Assembly (NCBI GenBank): GCA_016288775.1
Contig: JAEELG010000078.1
Location: 1 to 64,000, forward strand
DNA from: Bacteroidales bacterium
GTDB taxonomy: Bacteria; Bacteroidota; Bacteroidia; Bacteroidales; UBA932
Direction: 5' to 3'
Length of the DNA: 64,000 nucleotides
The notes beneath the pieces were generated by a model. It was not told the DNA's origin. It ran no database searches and was given only the letters and a program-made list of their open reading frames with translations. Both the position numbers and the translations under genes were made by a program. Shown here one piece after another: positions 16,439-24,251 of this stretch; within the stretch, counting starts at the first letter, position 1; every line of letters begins with the position of its first letter.

Positions 16439-16909
16439 ATGGAAAAGACAGCACTGTTTCCAGGATCTTTCGATCCGTTTACCGCGGGGCATCTCAATAT
16501 CCTGCGGCGCGCCCTTACCATGTTCGACAAGGTCATAGTCGCCATCGGTATCAACCAGGACAAGCGCGGTTTCTATACCAACGAGCAGAAAAAAGATATC
16601 ATACGCCAGGCTGTAGCCGGGCTCGGGAACGTTGAGGTGATCGAATACGACGGACTCACTATCGACGTATGCAGGTCTCTGGGTATCAATCACATAGTGC
16701 GTGGCGTGCGAAACATGCTCGATTTCGAGAACGAGCGCGCGATCGCCGACGCCAACCGCCGCCTGGCGCCGGAGATCGAAACCATCATCATCCCTACCGC
16801 GCAGGAATTCGCACATATCTCGTCCAGCGCCGTACGCGATATCCTCCGCCACCACGGCGACACTTCCCTCTTCGTCCCCGAAGGGGTGGTTCTGCCGCCT
16901 GTGGATTAG
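16439..16909 (+). CDS. coaD: Phosphopantetheine adenylyltransferase
   Basis: CoaD transfers AMP from ATP to 4'-phosphopantetheine, the penultimate step of CoA synthesis. The 156 residues include the nucleotidyltransferase motif GSFDPFTAGHLNIL (the T/HxGH variant TAGH) at about 8-21, VRGVRNMLDFENE, and the ISSSAVR signature (HISSSAVRDIL) near 129. The start is placed at MEKTALFPGSFDP because the P-loop must lie within about ten residues of the N-terminus. The ORF-track extension runs back through the promoter. Confidence 0.95.
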   Translation: MEKTALFPGSFDPFTAGHLNILRRALTMFDKVIVAIGINQDKRGFYTNEQKKDIIRQAVAGLGNVEVIEYDGLTIDVCRSLGINHIVRGVRNMLDFENERAIADANRRLAPEIETIIIPTAQEFAHISSSAVRDILRHHGDTSLFVPEGVVLPPVD

Positions 16910-16960
16910 CGCCGTGCAAGATTTTTCAGCATTGTGCATTTAATGGCAAAGTGCATTATT

Positions 16961-17419
16961 ATGAAGAAAGTCAAATTCACCGTCCTGGATAAGCTCCTGA
17001 CGCTGCTGGGATTCTCGTCAGCCATGCTGGTCGGGCAATCATGCGCCATGTACGGCGAGCCATATGGAATCTTCTCCTACAGAATCAAGGTCACCGACGA
17101 AGCCAACATCCCCATCCAGGGAATGCGAGTGATTTACAAGTCCGACGGAACCGATGACGCATGGCTCAAAGACACCACGTATACCGATGCTAACGGGCTG
17201 GTACAGAAGGAAATCGGTACTCCGATGATCGACACGCGAATGTCATTTGCCATCGATGACGTGGACGGCCCCGCACACGGTGGACTGTATGCTTCGAAGA
17301 CTGTCGGGTATCATGATCTCGAAAAGGTTCAGACGGAAAAGGGCCGGGGATTCTACGAAGGCAGTTTCGAATACAGCGCCGACGTAAAACTCGAACTCCT
17401 GCACGAAGGACAGGACTGA
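16961..17419 (+). CDS. Radical SAM-associated lipoprotein
   Basis: This 152-residue exported protein has an N-terminal hydrophobic segment that ends QSCAMYGEPYG. The Cys-x-x-Tyr-Gly after the signal is the hallmark, as I recall it, of the Bacteroidetes lipoprotein family paired with a radical SAM enzyme (NCBIfam TIGR04134). The mature part begins like a carboxypeptidase-regulatory beta fold (VTDEANIPIQGMRVIY, then TDANGLVQKEIG). The lipobox is atypical (G-Q-S-C). The radical SAM gene starts 4 bases after its stop, so they are co-expressed. Function unknown. Start at MKKVKFTV; an upstream MAKCII start at 16943 is possible. Confidence 0.75.
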   Translation: MKKVKFTVLDKLLTLLGFSSAMLVGQSCAMYGEPYGIFSYRIKVTDEANIPIQGMRVIYKSDGTDDAWLKDTTYTDANGLVQKEIGTPMIDTRMSFAIDDVDGPAHGGLYASKTVGYHDLEKVQTEKGRGFYEGSFEYSADVKLELLHEGQD

Positions 17420-17423
17420 CGCG

Positions 17424-18506
17424 ATGGCAGAGAAACTCGGACTCAGGCGCCGTCTGGCGCTGGACATAGCAGGTAAACTCTACGACAATCTGAGGGAGCG
17501 GCACCAGTTGATGCAGCTCTTCTGGGAGTGCACGCTGCGCTGCAACCTGAGCTGCCGGCACTGCGGCAGCGACTGCAAGGCAACTGCGGCTTGCAAGGAC
17601 ATGCCGATCGAGGATTTTGCCAGGGTGCTCGACAGCGTTGCCGCGGCCACCGACCCCCATAAGGTGATGGTCAACGTCACCGGAGGAGAACCCCTCATGC
17701 GCACCGACCTGGAGCGCTGCGGGCGCATAATCTACGAAAAGGGCTTCCCATGGGGCATGGTTACAAACGGCCTTGCGCTCACCCCGGAGCGCTATAAGCG
17801 CCTGCTGCAGAGCGGCCTGCGCGCCATGACCATTTCACTCGACGGAATCGGCGAAGACCACGACTGGATGCGCGGGCGCAAGGGTTCCTATGAGCGCGCC
17901 ATCGCCGCCATCAGGATGGTGGTGGAGTCCGGAGAGATAGAATTCGACGTGGTGACCTGCGTCAACCGCCGCAACTATCCCAAACTCAATGAAATCAAAG
18001 AGTTGCTTATAAGCACGGGGCTGAAGGAATGGCGCCTGTTCACGGTGTTCCCCATGGGGCGCGGCGCCGAAGATCCCGACCTGCAGCTCAGCGGCGAACA
18101 GTTCCGCGGACTTATGGAGTTCATCAAGGCCACCCGAAAGGAGGGCCGCATCAAGGCCGCATACGGCTGTGAGGGCTTCCTGGGGCATTATGAAGGCGAC
18201 GTCCGCGACCATTTCTTCCTGTGCAACGCCGGCATAAGCGTCGGAGGCGTACTCTGCGACGGCAGCATTTCGGCCTGCACCAGCATCCGCGCCGACTACC
18301 ATCAGGGCAACATCTACAAGGACGATTTCATGGAGGTGTGGAACAATCGCTTCCAGCCCTACCGCGACCATAGCTGGATGTACAGGGACGATTGCGCGGA
18401 GTGCAGATTCTGGAAATACTGCCAGGGCAGCGGCATGCATCTGCGCGACGGCGACGGAAAACTCATACTCTGCCACCTCAAACGACTGGAGGAAACGGAA
18501 AAATAG
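17424..18506 (+). CDS. Radical SAM/SPASM protein paired with a lipoprotein
   Basis: This 360-residue radical SAM enzyme has the [4Fe-4S] motif CTLRCNLSCRHC (CxxxCxxC at about 38-45) and a GGEPLMR SAM-binding motif near 92. A C-terminal SPASM region has Cys clusters (CNAGISVGGVLCDGSISAC; CAECRFWKYC) for auxiliary clusters. It fits the family I know as TIGR04133 (rSAM with lipoprotein partner). The chemistry is unknown. The neighbouring lipoprotein is the expected substrate or partner. SPASM proteins usually modify peptides or install cofactors, so peptide modification is likely but unproven. Confidence 0.82.
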   Translation: MAEKLGLRRRLALDIAGKLYDNLRERHQLMQLFWECTLRCNLSCRHCGSDCKATAACKDMPIEDFARVLDSVAAATDPHKVMVNVTGGEPLMRTDLERCGRIIYEKGFPWGMVTNGLALTPERYKRLLQSGLRAMTISLDGIGEDHDWMRGRKGSYERAIAAIRMVVESGEIEFDVVTCVNRRNYPKLNEIKELLISTGLKEWRLFTVFPMGRGAEDPDLQLSGEQFRGLMEFIKATRKEGRIKAAYGCEGFLGHYEGDVRDHFFLCNAGISVGGVLCDGSISACTSIRADYHQGNIYKDDFMEVWNNRFQPYRDHSWMYRDDCAECRFWKYCQGSGMHLRDGDGKLILCHLKRLEETEK

Positions 18507-18507
18507 C

Positions 18508-18515
18508 TATATTTG
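18508..18515 (+). promoter_or_regulatory. -7 promoter motif TAtaTTTG for the thioredoxin-like gene
   Basis: TATATTTG starts 2 bases after the radical SAM stop codon and ends 6 bases before the next ATG. The thioredoxin-like gene therefore has its own promoter. Confidence 0.6.
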
Positions 18516-18521
18516 TGCATT

Positions 18522-19346
18522 ATGCGCAAGTTGGCAAGCCTCCTGCTTCCGTTTATCCTGCTTTTTGCCGCCGCTCCCGCCATGGGGCAGCAGGCCGACA
18601 GTTTACTGTTCGCGAAGCTGGATTCCATGCTTACCCGCTACACCGCCGCCATCGAGCCGGAGAGTGTCGATGTCAAGAACGCGGAATGCGACTTTCTTAT
18701 CTCGTCGGTACACGATTCCCTTACTACACAGCACGTTGCGCTATGGTTGTATGACCACTACAAGGAGTCGCAGCTGATGGGCGAGGAGGCGGTGGCCATA
18801 CACATCTACGACGACTGGTTCAAACCCGGAACGATAGCGATGCGCAGCCGCATCGACCTGTTCGACGCCGAGCTGTTCGCCACCTTCAACCGCTCCACTC
18901 TGCTTGGGGAGAAGGCTCCGGTGATAGATGTCTACAACCCCTGCGGCCGCAAGGTCAGGATTCCGCAGGAAGGCAGCTACTCGATCCTTTTCTTCTTCGA
19001 CACCAGCTGCGGCAAATGCAAGCTAACGGCCCAGATGCTGCCCCAGGTGCTTGAAAAAATCACCTTCCCCACTAAGTTCTACGCCGTATATTGCGGGCAG
19101 GACAAGAAAGAATGGAGGCGCTTCCGCCAGGGCTTCAAAGTGCGCAACCGCAAGGTTGGAGTAGTGCACGCCTGGGACCCCGAAGTCAAGAGCGACTACC
19201 TCCGCCTTTACGGAGTGATGTCCACTCCCCGCCTGTATTTTGCCGACACCGACGGCGAAATACTTGGCCGACGCCTTGAAATTGAATCACTTGACGAAAT
19301 TATTCATTATATTTGCGATTACTATGGCCAAACGCAAAAGCAATAA
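18522..19346 (+). CDS. Secreted thioredoxin-fold protein (DUF5106-like N-terminus)
   Basis: This 274-residue exported protein has a signal peptide (LLLPFILLFAAAPAMGQQ). Residues about 25-140 resemble the DUF5106 helical region that precedes TlpA-like domains in Bacteroidota (ISSVHDSLTTQHVALWLYDH). From about 145 a thioredoxin fold follows, with FFFDTSCGKCKLTAQ giving a C-G-K-C redox motif and STPRLYFADTDGEILGRR near the end. It is probably a periplasmic thiol reductase or oxidase. The start at MRKLAS is set by the -7 motif. The end overlaps the start of the next gene by 23 bases. Confidence 0.78.
   Translation: MRKLASLLLPFILLFAAAPAMGQQADSLLFAKLDSMLTRYTAAIEPESVDVKNAECDFLISSVHDSLTTQHVALWLYDHYKESQLMGEEAVAIHIYDDWFKPGTIAMRSRIDLFDAELFATFNRSTLLGEKAPVIDVYNPCGRKVRIPQEGSYSILFFFDTSCGKCKLTAQMLPQVLEKITFPTKFYAVYCGQDKKEWRRFRQGFKVRNRKVGVVHAWDPEVKSDYLRLYGVMSTPRLYFADTDGEILGRRLEIESLDEIIHYICDYYGQTQKQ
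19308..19315 (+). promoter_or_regulatory. -7 promoter motif TAtaTTTG inside the thioredoxin-like gene
   Basis: TATATTTG lies within the 3' end of the preceding CDS and ends 8 bases before the ATG of the small DNA-binding-like gene. Confidence 0.55.
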
Positions 19347-19560
19347 AATCCAGGGAGTGGATCCGGCGTACTTCGACAAGCAGCGCGAAGCCCTTCGACA
19401 CAGCCACCGCAAATCAGTATTCTTTAACGACAAGGAGCTCGCCGCAATCAACGAGTACTGCCGCCGCTTCAAGGTCAGTTCACGCTCCGCCCTCATCCGC
19501 CAGGCTGTCATGGAGCGCGTCCTCCGTGGCCTGGAAGAGAATCATCCTACGTTGTTCTGA
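19324..19560 (+). CDS. Small conserved protein, ribbon-helix-helix-like
   Basis: This 78-residue basic protein begins MAKRKSNKIQGVDPAYFDKQ. The central part (SVFFNDKELAAINEYCRRF, then SSRSALIRQAVMERVLR) has the strand-helix-helix pattern of MetJ/Arc-type DNA-binding proteins. I recall similar proteins of this size widely in Bacteroidota, with no defined target. It overlaps the thioredoxin gene by 23 bases but has its own -7 motif. It ends NHPTLF and is followed by a hairpin. Confidence 0.7.
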   Translation: MAKRKSNKIQGVDPAYFDKQREALRHSHRKSVFFNDKELAAINEYCRRFKVSSRSALIRQAVMERVLRGLEENHPTLF

Positions 19561-19574
19561 CCAGACCCTACCAC

Positions 19575-19594
19575 GCTTTGCGCCTTCGCAAAGC
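19575..19594 (+). terminator. Hairpin terminator after the small RHH-like gene
   Basis: GCTTTGCG-CCTT-CGCAAAGC is a perfect 8-bp stem, 14 bases after the stop codon, followed shortly by a TTTTATTAT stretch. Confidence 0.6.
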
Positions 19595-19626
19595 TAAGTG
19601 TTTTATTATCAGGATATTACCTGTAG

Positions 19627-19652
19627 TGCCTGCGGCTTCCTGACCGCAGGCA
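19627..19652. repeat. Second hairpin in the gap before lon
   Basis: TGCCTGCGG and CCGCAGGCA form a perfect 9-bp stem with an 8-base loop. The gap 19561-19769 holds no gene. This hairpin may be a terminator or part of a palindromic repeat. Confidence 0.4.
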
Positions 19653-19700
19653 GTTTGCGTAAAAGCAAGATTATCAGCCGGTTGGCTTTGCGGATTACTT

Positions 19701-19715
19701 TGGCACGGAGATTGA
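19701..19715 (+). promoter_or_regulatory. Sigma-54-like promoter element for lon
   Basis: TGGCACGGAGATTGA resembles the -24/-12 element TGGCAC-N5-TTGC: GG and the -12 position are separated by exactly 10 bases, but the last base of GC is A. No TAnnTTTG motif is seen before lon. The predicted start of transcription leaves a leader of about 40 bases, containing TGACATTTTGACA. Confidence 0.4.
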
Positions 19716-19769
19716 CCAATTAAGTGACCGGGAGAATTATGCCCTTTTTACTGACATTTTGACACAATT

Positions 19770-22139
19770 ATGAAACAAGATATCAATATCATCCCTGTGG
19801 TGCAGGGTGAAGCGCAGTTCAAACTCAACGAAGCCGACTTGCCAGACGTACTGCCTGTGCTGGCCCTTCGCAACGCGGCCCTTTTCCCCGGAACGGTCTA
19901 TCCCGTCACCATAGGCAGGGAAAAGTCCGTCCGCCTTATCCAGGACGCCGAGGAACATGATTTCTTTATCGGAGCCGTGCCGCAGACCGACGTGTCGGTG
20001 GAGGATCCGGTCGCCGAAGACCTGTATCGATTCGGCACAGTATGCAAGATTCTTAAGACCCTGGAGATGCCCGACGGCACCCTTACCGCCATCCTCCAGG
20101 CCTTCCGCCGCATAGAAATCGATGCCGTGGTAGGCATGGAGCCGTATCTCACGGCCCGCGTGCTATACCTGCGCGACCGCAGTTACGACTCTGACAGCAC
20201 TGACATCAAGGCAGTGTCGGAGACGCTCAAGGACAAGGCCATGCAGCTGCTGCGCTCCTCCAACATAGCATCCCGCGAATCGATAGGCGCCATCAAGGCG
20301 GTGGACAACTTCGAGTTCCTGGTGAACTTCGTGGCCACCACCATCGACGTTGAGAATTTCAAGGACAAGATGGAGCTGCTGCAGTACGGCGACGTGAAGA
20401 TGCGCGCCATGAAGCTCCTCTCCATACTCGACGTCCAGCTGCAGCTGATGAAGCTCAAGCAGGACATCAACCAGAAGGTTAAGAGCGAGATAGACCAGCA
20501 GCAGAGGGAATATTACCTGAACAGCCAGCTCAAGACCATCCAGGAGGAACTCGGCATGGATGAGCAGGAAGACTTCGACAAGTTCCGCGAGAGAGCGAAG
20601 GACAAGAAGTGGCCCGAGGAAATAGGCAAGGCCTTCGAGAAAGAGCTCGCCAAACTGGAGAAGTACAATCCCAACTCACCGGACTACAGCGTTCAGTACA
20701 ACTATCTGGAGTTCATGCTCCAGCTGCCCTGGGGCGAGATGAGCGAGGACAATCTGGATCTCAAGAACGCCCAGAAGGTACTTGACGACGACCATTACGG
20801 TCTCGACACCGTGAAGGACCGTATCATCGAATATCTCGCGGTGCTCAAGCTGAAGGGCAACATGAAGTCGCCCATCCTGTGCCTCTACGGCCCTCCGGGA
20901 GTGGGCAAGACCTCCCTCGGCAAGTCGGTGGCGCGCGCGCTCGGACGCAAGTACGTGCGCATCTCGCTCGGCGGCATGCACGACGAGGCGGAGATCCGCG
21001 GCCACCGCAAAACCTACGTGGGCGCCCTTCCGGGCCGTATCCTGAACGGAATCGCGCGCGCCGGCACCTCCAACCCGGTAATCGTGCTTGACGAGATCGA
21101 CAAGCTCGGCGCCGACTTCAAGGGCGACCCTTCATCCGCCCTGCTTGAGGCTCTCGATCCCGAGCAGAATTCCACCTTCCACGACAACTACCTTGACCTG
21201 GACTACGACCTCAGCAACGTGATGTTCATCACAACCGCCAACAGCCTGTCGCCGGTCCAGCCTGCGCTGCTCGACCGTATGGAGCTCATCAACGTATCCG
21301 GTTATCTGGCCGAAGAGAAGGCCGAGATTGCGAAACAGTTCCTGCTGCCCAAGCAGCTGAAGGAGCACGGAATCGATTCCAAGGCCCTGAAAATCAGCGC
21401 TTCCGGCATCAAGGCCATAATTGACGAATACACTCACGAGAGCGGAGTACGCGGTCTGGAGAAGCAGATAGCAAAGATTGCCCGCGTGACTGCAAAGAAG
21501 ATTGCCCTCGGCGAGGAGTATCCTACCACCATCAAGCCGGAGCACCTGAAGGAGTACCTGGGTCTGCCCACCAATTTCCACGACCTGCAGAAGGGCAACG
21601 AGGCCCCGGGCGTGGTTACCGGCCTCGCCTGGACCCAGATGGGCGGCGAGATACTGTTCGTAGAGAGCTCCGTGAGCGGCGGCAAGGGAGTGATGACCAT
21701 GACCGGCAACCTGGGCGACGTGATGAAGGAATCCGCGACCATTGCCTACCAGTACATCAAAGCCCATCCCGAGATGGCCAAGATGGACTCCAAGACCTTC
21801 GGCGAGAAGGACATACACGTCCATGTGCCCGAGGGCGCAACGCCCAAGGACGGCCCATCCGCCGGCATCACCATGGTGAGTTCCATGGTCTCCGCTCTGC
21901 GCGGCGAAGCCGTCAAAAAGGGCATCGCCATGACCGGCGAAATGACCTTGCGAGGCCGCGTGCTGCCGGTCGGCGGAATCAAGGAGAAGATCCTCGCCGC
22001 CAAGCGCGCCGGAGTCGGCACCATCGTTATTTCCGAGGAAAACCGCAAGGACGTCGAAGACATCAAGGAAATCTATGTCCGCGGCCTGGAATTCCACTAC
22101 GTAAAGACGATTGACGATGTAATAAGCTTTATCTTCTAG
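19770..22139 (+). CDS. lon: ATP-dependent protease La (Lon)
   Basis: Lon is a cytoplasmic AAA+ serine protease that degrades misfolded and regulatory proteins. The 789 residues match the family. The N-terminal LON substrate domain is at about 25-225, a coiled region follows, then Walker [14 protein letters not shown] near 374, Walker [12 protein letters not shown] near 437, and a protease domain with the catalytic Ser in [11 protein letters not shown] (about 697) and the catalytic Lys in [15 protein letters not shown] (about 738). It is monocistronic, with a probable heat-shock or alternative-sigma promoter rather than the housekeeping -7 motif. Confidence 0.97.
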   Translation: MKQDINIIPVVQGEAQFKLNEADLPDVLPVLALRNAALFPGTVYPVTIGREKSVRLIQDAEEHDFFIGAVPQTDVSVEDPVAEDLYRFGTVCKILKTLEMPDGTLTAILQAFRRIEIDAVVGMEPYLTARVLYLRDRSYDSDSTDIKAVSETLKDKAMQLLRSSNIASRESIGAIKAVDNFEFLVNFVATTIDVENFKDKMELLQYGDVKMRAMKLLSILDVQLQLMKLKQDINQKVKSEIDQQQREYYLNSQLKTIQEELGMDEQEDFDKFRERAKDKKWPEEIGKAFEKELAKLEKYNPNSPDYSVQYNYLEFMLQLPWGEMSEDNLDLKNAQKVLDDDHYGLDTVKDRIIEYLAVLKLKGNMKSPILCLYGPPGVGKTSLGKSVARALGRKYVRISLGGMHDEAEIRGHRKTYVGALPGRILNGIARAGTSNPVIVLDEIDKLGADFKGDPSSALLEALDPEQNSTFHDNYLDLDYDLSNVMFITTANSLSPVQPALLDRMELINVSGYLAEEKAEIAKQFLLPKQLKEHGIDSKALKISASGIKAIIDEYTHESGVRGLEKQIAKIARVTAKKIALGEEYPTTIKPEHLKEYLGLPTNFHDLQKGNEAPGVVTGLAWTQMGGEILFVESSVSGGKGVMTMTGNLGDVMKESATIAYQYIKAHPEMAKMDSKTFGEKDIHVHVPEGATPKDGPSAGITMVSSMVSALRGEAVKKGIAMTGEMTLRGRVLPVGGIKEKILAAKRAGVGTIVISEENRKDVEDIKEIYVRGLEFHYVKTIDDVISFIF

Positions 22140-22156
22140 AAAAGCGCGAAAATATT

Positions 22157-22187
22157 TTGATAGTTGAAAATTAAACCCTATTTTTGC
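22157..22187 (+). promoter_or_regulatory. Promoter of the HU gene with -33 and -7 boxes
   Basis: TTTG at 22157-22160 and TATTTTTG at 22180-22187 are separated by 19 bases. This matches the Bacteroidota layout TTTG-N19-TAnnTTTG and is the best two-box promoter in the window. The leader would be about 47 bases. Confidence 0.65.
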
Positions 22188-22237
22188 GTTCCCAATTGAT
22201 AGACGGGAAGATAACTAACATTTTACTTAATAAAATC

Positions 22238-22513
22238 ATGACTAAAGCAGAAATCGTCAGTGAAGTTGCAAAGGCAACAGGCATTGAAAAAGTAACAGTT
22301 CAGACAGTATTCGAGGCAGCAATGGAGTCTATCAAGGGTTCTATCGTCAACGGTGAGCCTGTTTACCTCCGTGGTTTTGGCAGCTTTATCATCAAGCACA
22401 GGGCACAGAAGGCCGCTCGCAATATCACCAAGAAGACCACCATCACCATTCCTGCACACGATATCCCTGCATTCAAGCCCTCAAAGGCATTCGTTGCAGA
22501 GCTCCAGAAATAA
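22238..22513 (+). CDS. HU/IHF family DNA-binding protein
   Basis: This 91-residue histone-like protein bends and compacts DNA as a dimer. MTKAEIVSEVAKATGIEK is the N-terminal helix pair. YLRGFGSFIIKHRAQKAARN is the beta-arm base with the GFGSF signature, and the arm continues to AFKPSKAFVAELQK. I start at MTKAEIV, because the ORF-track extension covers the leader. The gene for the 29-residue basic protein follows after 13 bases, and rng after that. Confidence 0.93.
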   Translation: MTKAEIVSEVAKATGIEKVTVQTVFEAAMESIKGSIVNGEPVYLRGFGSFIIKHRAQKAARNITKKTTITIPAHDIPAFKPSKAFVAELQK

Positions 22514-22526
22514 TTCATCTTAATAT

Positions 22527-22616
22527 ATGCCGAACGGAAAAAAGCATAAAAGACATAAGATGGCGACGCACAAGCGCAAGAAGCGTCTGCGTCTGAACCG
22601 TCACAAGAAGAAATAA
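22527..22616 (+). CDS. 29-residue very basic protein (candidate ribosomal protein)
   Basis: ATG at 22527 opens MPNGKKHKRHKMATHKRKKR and ends NRHKKK; two thirds of the residues are Lys, Arg or His. It is too short for the ORF track. I recall near-identical peptides between HU and rng across Bacteroidota. This conservation, with the composition of an rRNA-binding extension, suggests a small ribosomal protein. A novel Bacteroidota ribosomal protein named bL38 has been reported, but I cannot confirm from here that this is it. It lies between HU and rng and shares the HU promoter. Confidence 0.75.
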   Translation: MPNGKKHKRHKMATHKRKKRLRLNRHKKK

Positions 22617-22625
22617 GTCGCTCTA

Positions 22626-22655
22626 GGCCCGGCGGGAGATCCGGCGGGTCTTTTG
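22626..22655 (+). terminator. Terminator of the HU/basic-protein operon
   Basis: GGCCCG and CGGGTC (one G-U pair) enclose a GC-rich loop and are followed by TTTTGTTTTA. It ends 18 bases before rng, which then needs readthrough or a weak promoter of its own. Confidence 0.55.
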
Positions 22656-22672
22656 TTTTATCCAGTCCCCAA

Positions 22673-24235
22673 ATGGAAACCGAAAACCAGGAAAAAGACC
22701 TTGTGGTCGACGTTGGCTCGGCGGAAGTTCGTCTGGCACTGCTGGAGAACCATCGCCTTATCGAGCTCAACAGAGAATCGAGTCAGGGTCACAGCTTCTC
22801 TGTGGGTGACGTTTATCTTGGCAAGGTCAAGAAAATACTCCCCGCACTGAACGCTGCTTTCGTGGACATCGGCGACAGCAAAGAGGCTTTCGTACATTAT
22901 CTCGACCTGGGTCTGCACTTTGACGCATTCGACAAATTCGTCAGGGAGAGCAACCCGGGCCGGAATATGGCGGAGCTGTACAAGAGTATCAAGATCGGCG
23001 AGCCCATATCCAAGGAGGGCCGCATCGAAGACTACCTCAAACCCGGACAGCTCATCATAGGCCAGATTGTCAAGGAACCGATCTCTACGAAGGGATCCCG
23101 ACTGACTGCGGAGATTTCATTGGCAGGACGCAACATTGTACTGCTCCCTTTCGCACAGAAAGTGAGCGTTTCCCAGAAAATCTCCTCGAAAGAGGAGAAA
23201 AGAAGACTCGAGACGCTTGTAGGAAACATCCTCCCCCACAACTACGGAGCCATAATCAGAACAGCCGCAGAAGGCAGTTCCGCCTCCGTGCTCGTAGCAG
23301 AGCTCAAATCGCTCATCGAGAAATGGGAGAGTTCCTGGAAGACGATCGCCAAGAACAAGGGCAAATGCCTGCTCTTCACCGAGTACTCCAAAACCACCAC
23401 CATCCTGAGGGACCTCCTCAACGACACGTTCAGCAACATTTACGTGAACGACGAGAAGATTTACGAGGAGACCCGACGCTACATCTCCCTCATTTCCCCC
23501 GAGCAGGAGAAGATAGTCAAGCTTTACGATGGCAAGGAACCGATTTTCGACCATTTTGAGGTCACACGCCAGATCAAGAGTTCCTTCGGCAAGGTGGTTC
23601 CCATGAAGCAGGGTGCATATCTGGTCATCGAGACGACCGAGGCCCTGAACGTAATCGATGTGAACAGCGGCACACGCGCAAAGACAAACGACCAGGAGGA
23701 GAACACCTTCGAGGTGAACAAACTGGCGGCAGAAGAGATAGCACGCCAGCTCCGCCTGCGGGACATGGGAGGAATTGTCATCGTCGATTTCATCGACATG
23801 GACAGCGTCGAACACCGCAACGAGCTCTACAAGTTCATGTGTGAGCTCATGGCAAGCGACAGGGCAAAGCATAACGTGCTGCCTCTCACCAAGTTCGGCC
23901 TTATGCAGATTACCCGCCAGCGCATACGCCCCGTTACGGAAATCAACACCACCGAGAAATGCCCCCTCTGCCACGGCACGGGAAAGATAGCGTCCACGGT
24001 GGTCATCGACGAGCAGATTGAACGCAAGCTCGCCGACCTCGTGGAAAACACGGGTAAAAGACAGTTCACGCTGAAAGTCAGCCCCATCCTTGGAGCTTAT
24101 TTGACAAGGGGCTGGAATTCATTCGCAAGCAAGTGGAGACGCAAGTACAAATGCAAACTGAAGGTCGTCGAAATGACCGAACACAGTATCCTGCAGTATG
24201 AATTCTATGACGAAAAAGGAAAGGTGCTCGAATAA
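22673..24235 (+). CDS. rng: Ribonuclease G/E family endoribonuclease
   Basis: This Rne/Rng family enzyme cuts single-stranded AU-rich RNA during rRNA maturation and mRNA decay. The 520 residues match RNase G length, without the long RNase E scaffold. An S1 domain lies at about 35-125 (GDVYLGKVKKILPALNAAFV). The catalytic domain has VIDVNSGTRAKTNDQEENTF with the Mg-binding Asp and IVIVDFIDMDS with the second Asp. The Zn-link is CPLCHGTGKI. The next gene is convergent, and a hairpin at 24221-24251 overlaps the end. Confidence 0.93.
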   Translation: METENQEKDLVVDVGSAEVRLALLENHRLIELNRESSQGHSFSVGDVYLGKVKKILPALNAAFVDIGDSKEAFVHYLDLGLHFDAFDKFVRESNPGRNMAELYKSIKIGEPISKEGRIEDYLKPGQLIIGQIVKEPISTKGSRLTAEISLAGRNIVLLPFAQKVSVSQKISSKEEKRRLETLVGNILPHNYGAIIRTAAEGSSASVLVAELKSLIEKWESSWKTIAKNKGKCLLFTEYSKTTTILRDLLNDTFSNIYVNDEKIYEETRRYISLISPEQEKIVKLYDGKEPIFDHFEVTRQIKSSFGKVVPMKQGAYLVIETTEALNVIDVNSGTRAKTNDQEENTFEVNKLAAEEIARQLRLRDMGGIVIVDFIDMDSVEHRNELYKFMCELMASDRAKHNVLPLTKFGLMQITRQRIRPVTEINTTEKCPLCHGTGKIASTVVIDEQIERKLADLVENTGKRQFTLKVSPILGAYLTRGWNSFASKWRRKYKCKLKVVEMTEHSILQYEFYDEKGKVLE

Positions 24236-24251
24236 TCGGGCACCTTTTTTT
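24221..24251. terminator. Bidirectional terminator between rng and rluD
   Basis: AAGGTGC and GCACCTT form a 7-bp stem flanked by T7 on the right and A-rich sequence on the left. It overlaps the last codons of rng and touches the stop codon of rluD, so it can serve both convergent genes. Confidence 0.75.
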
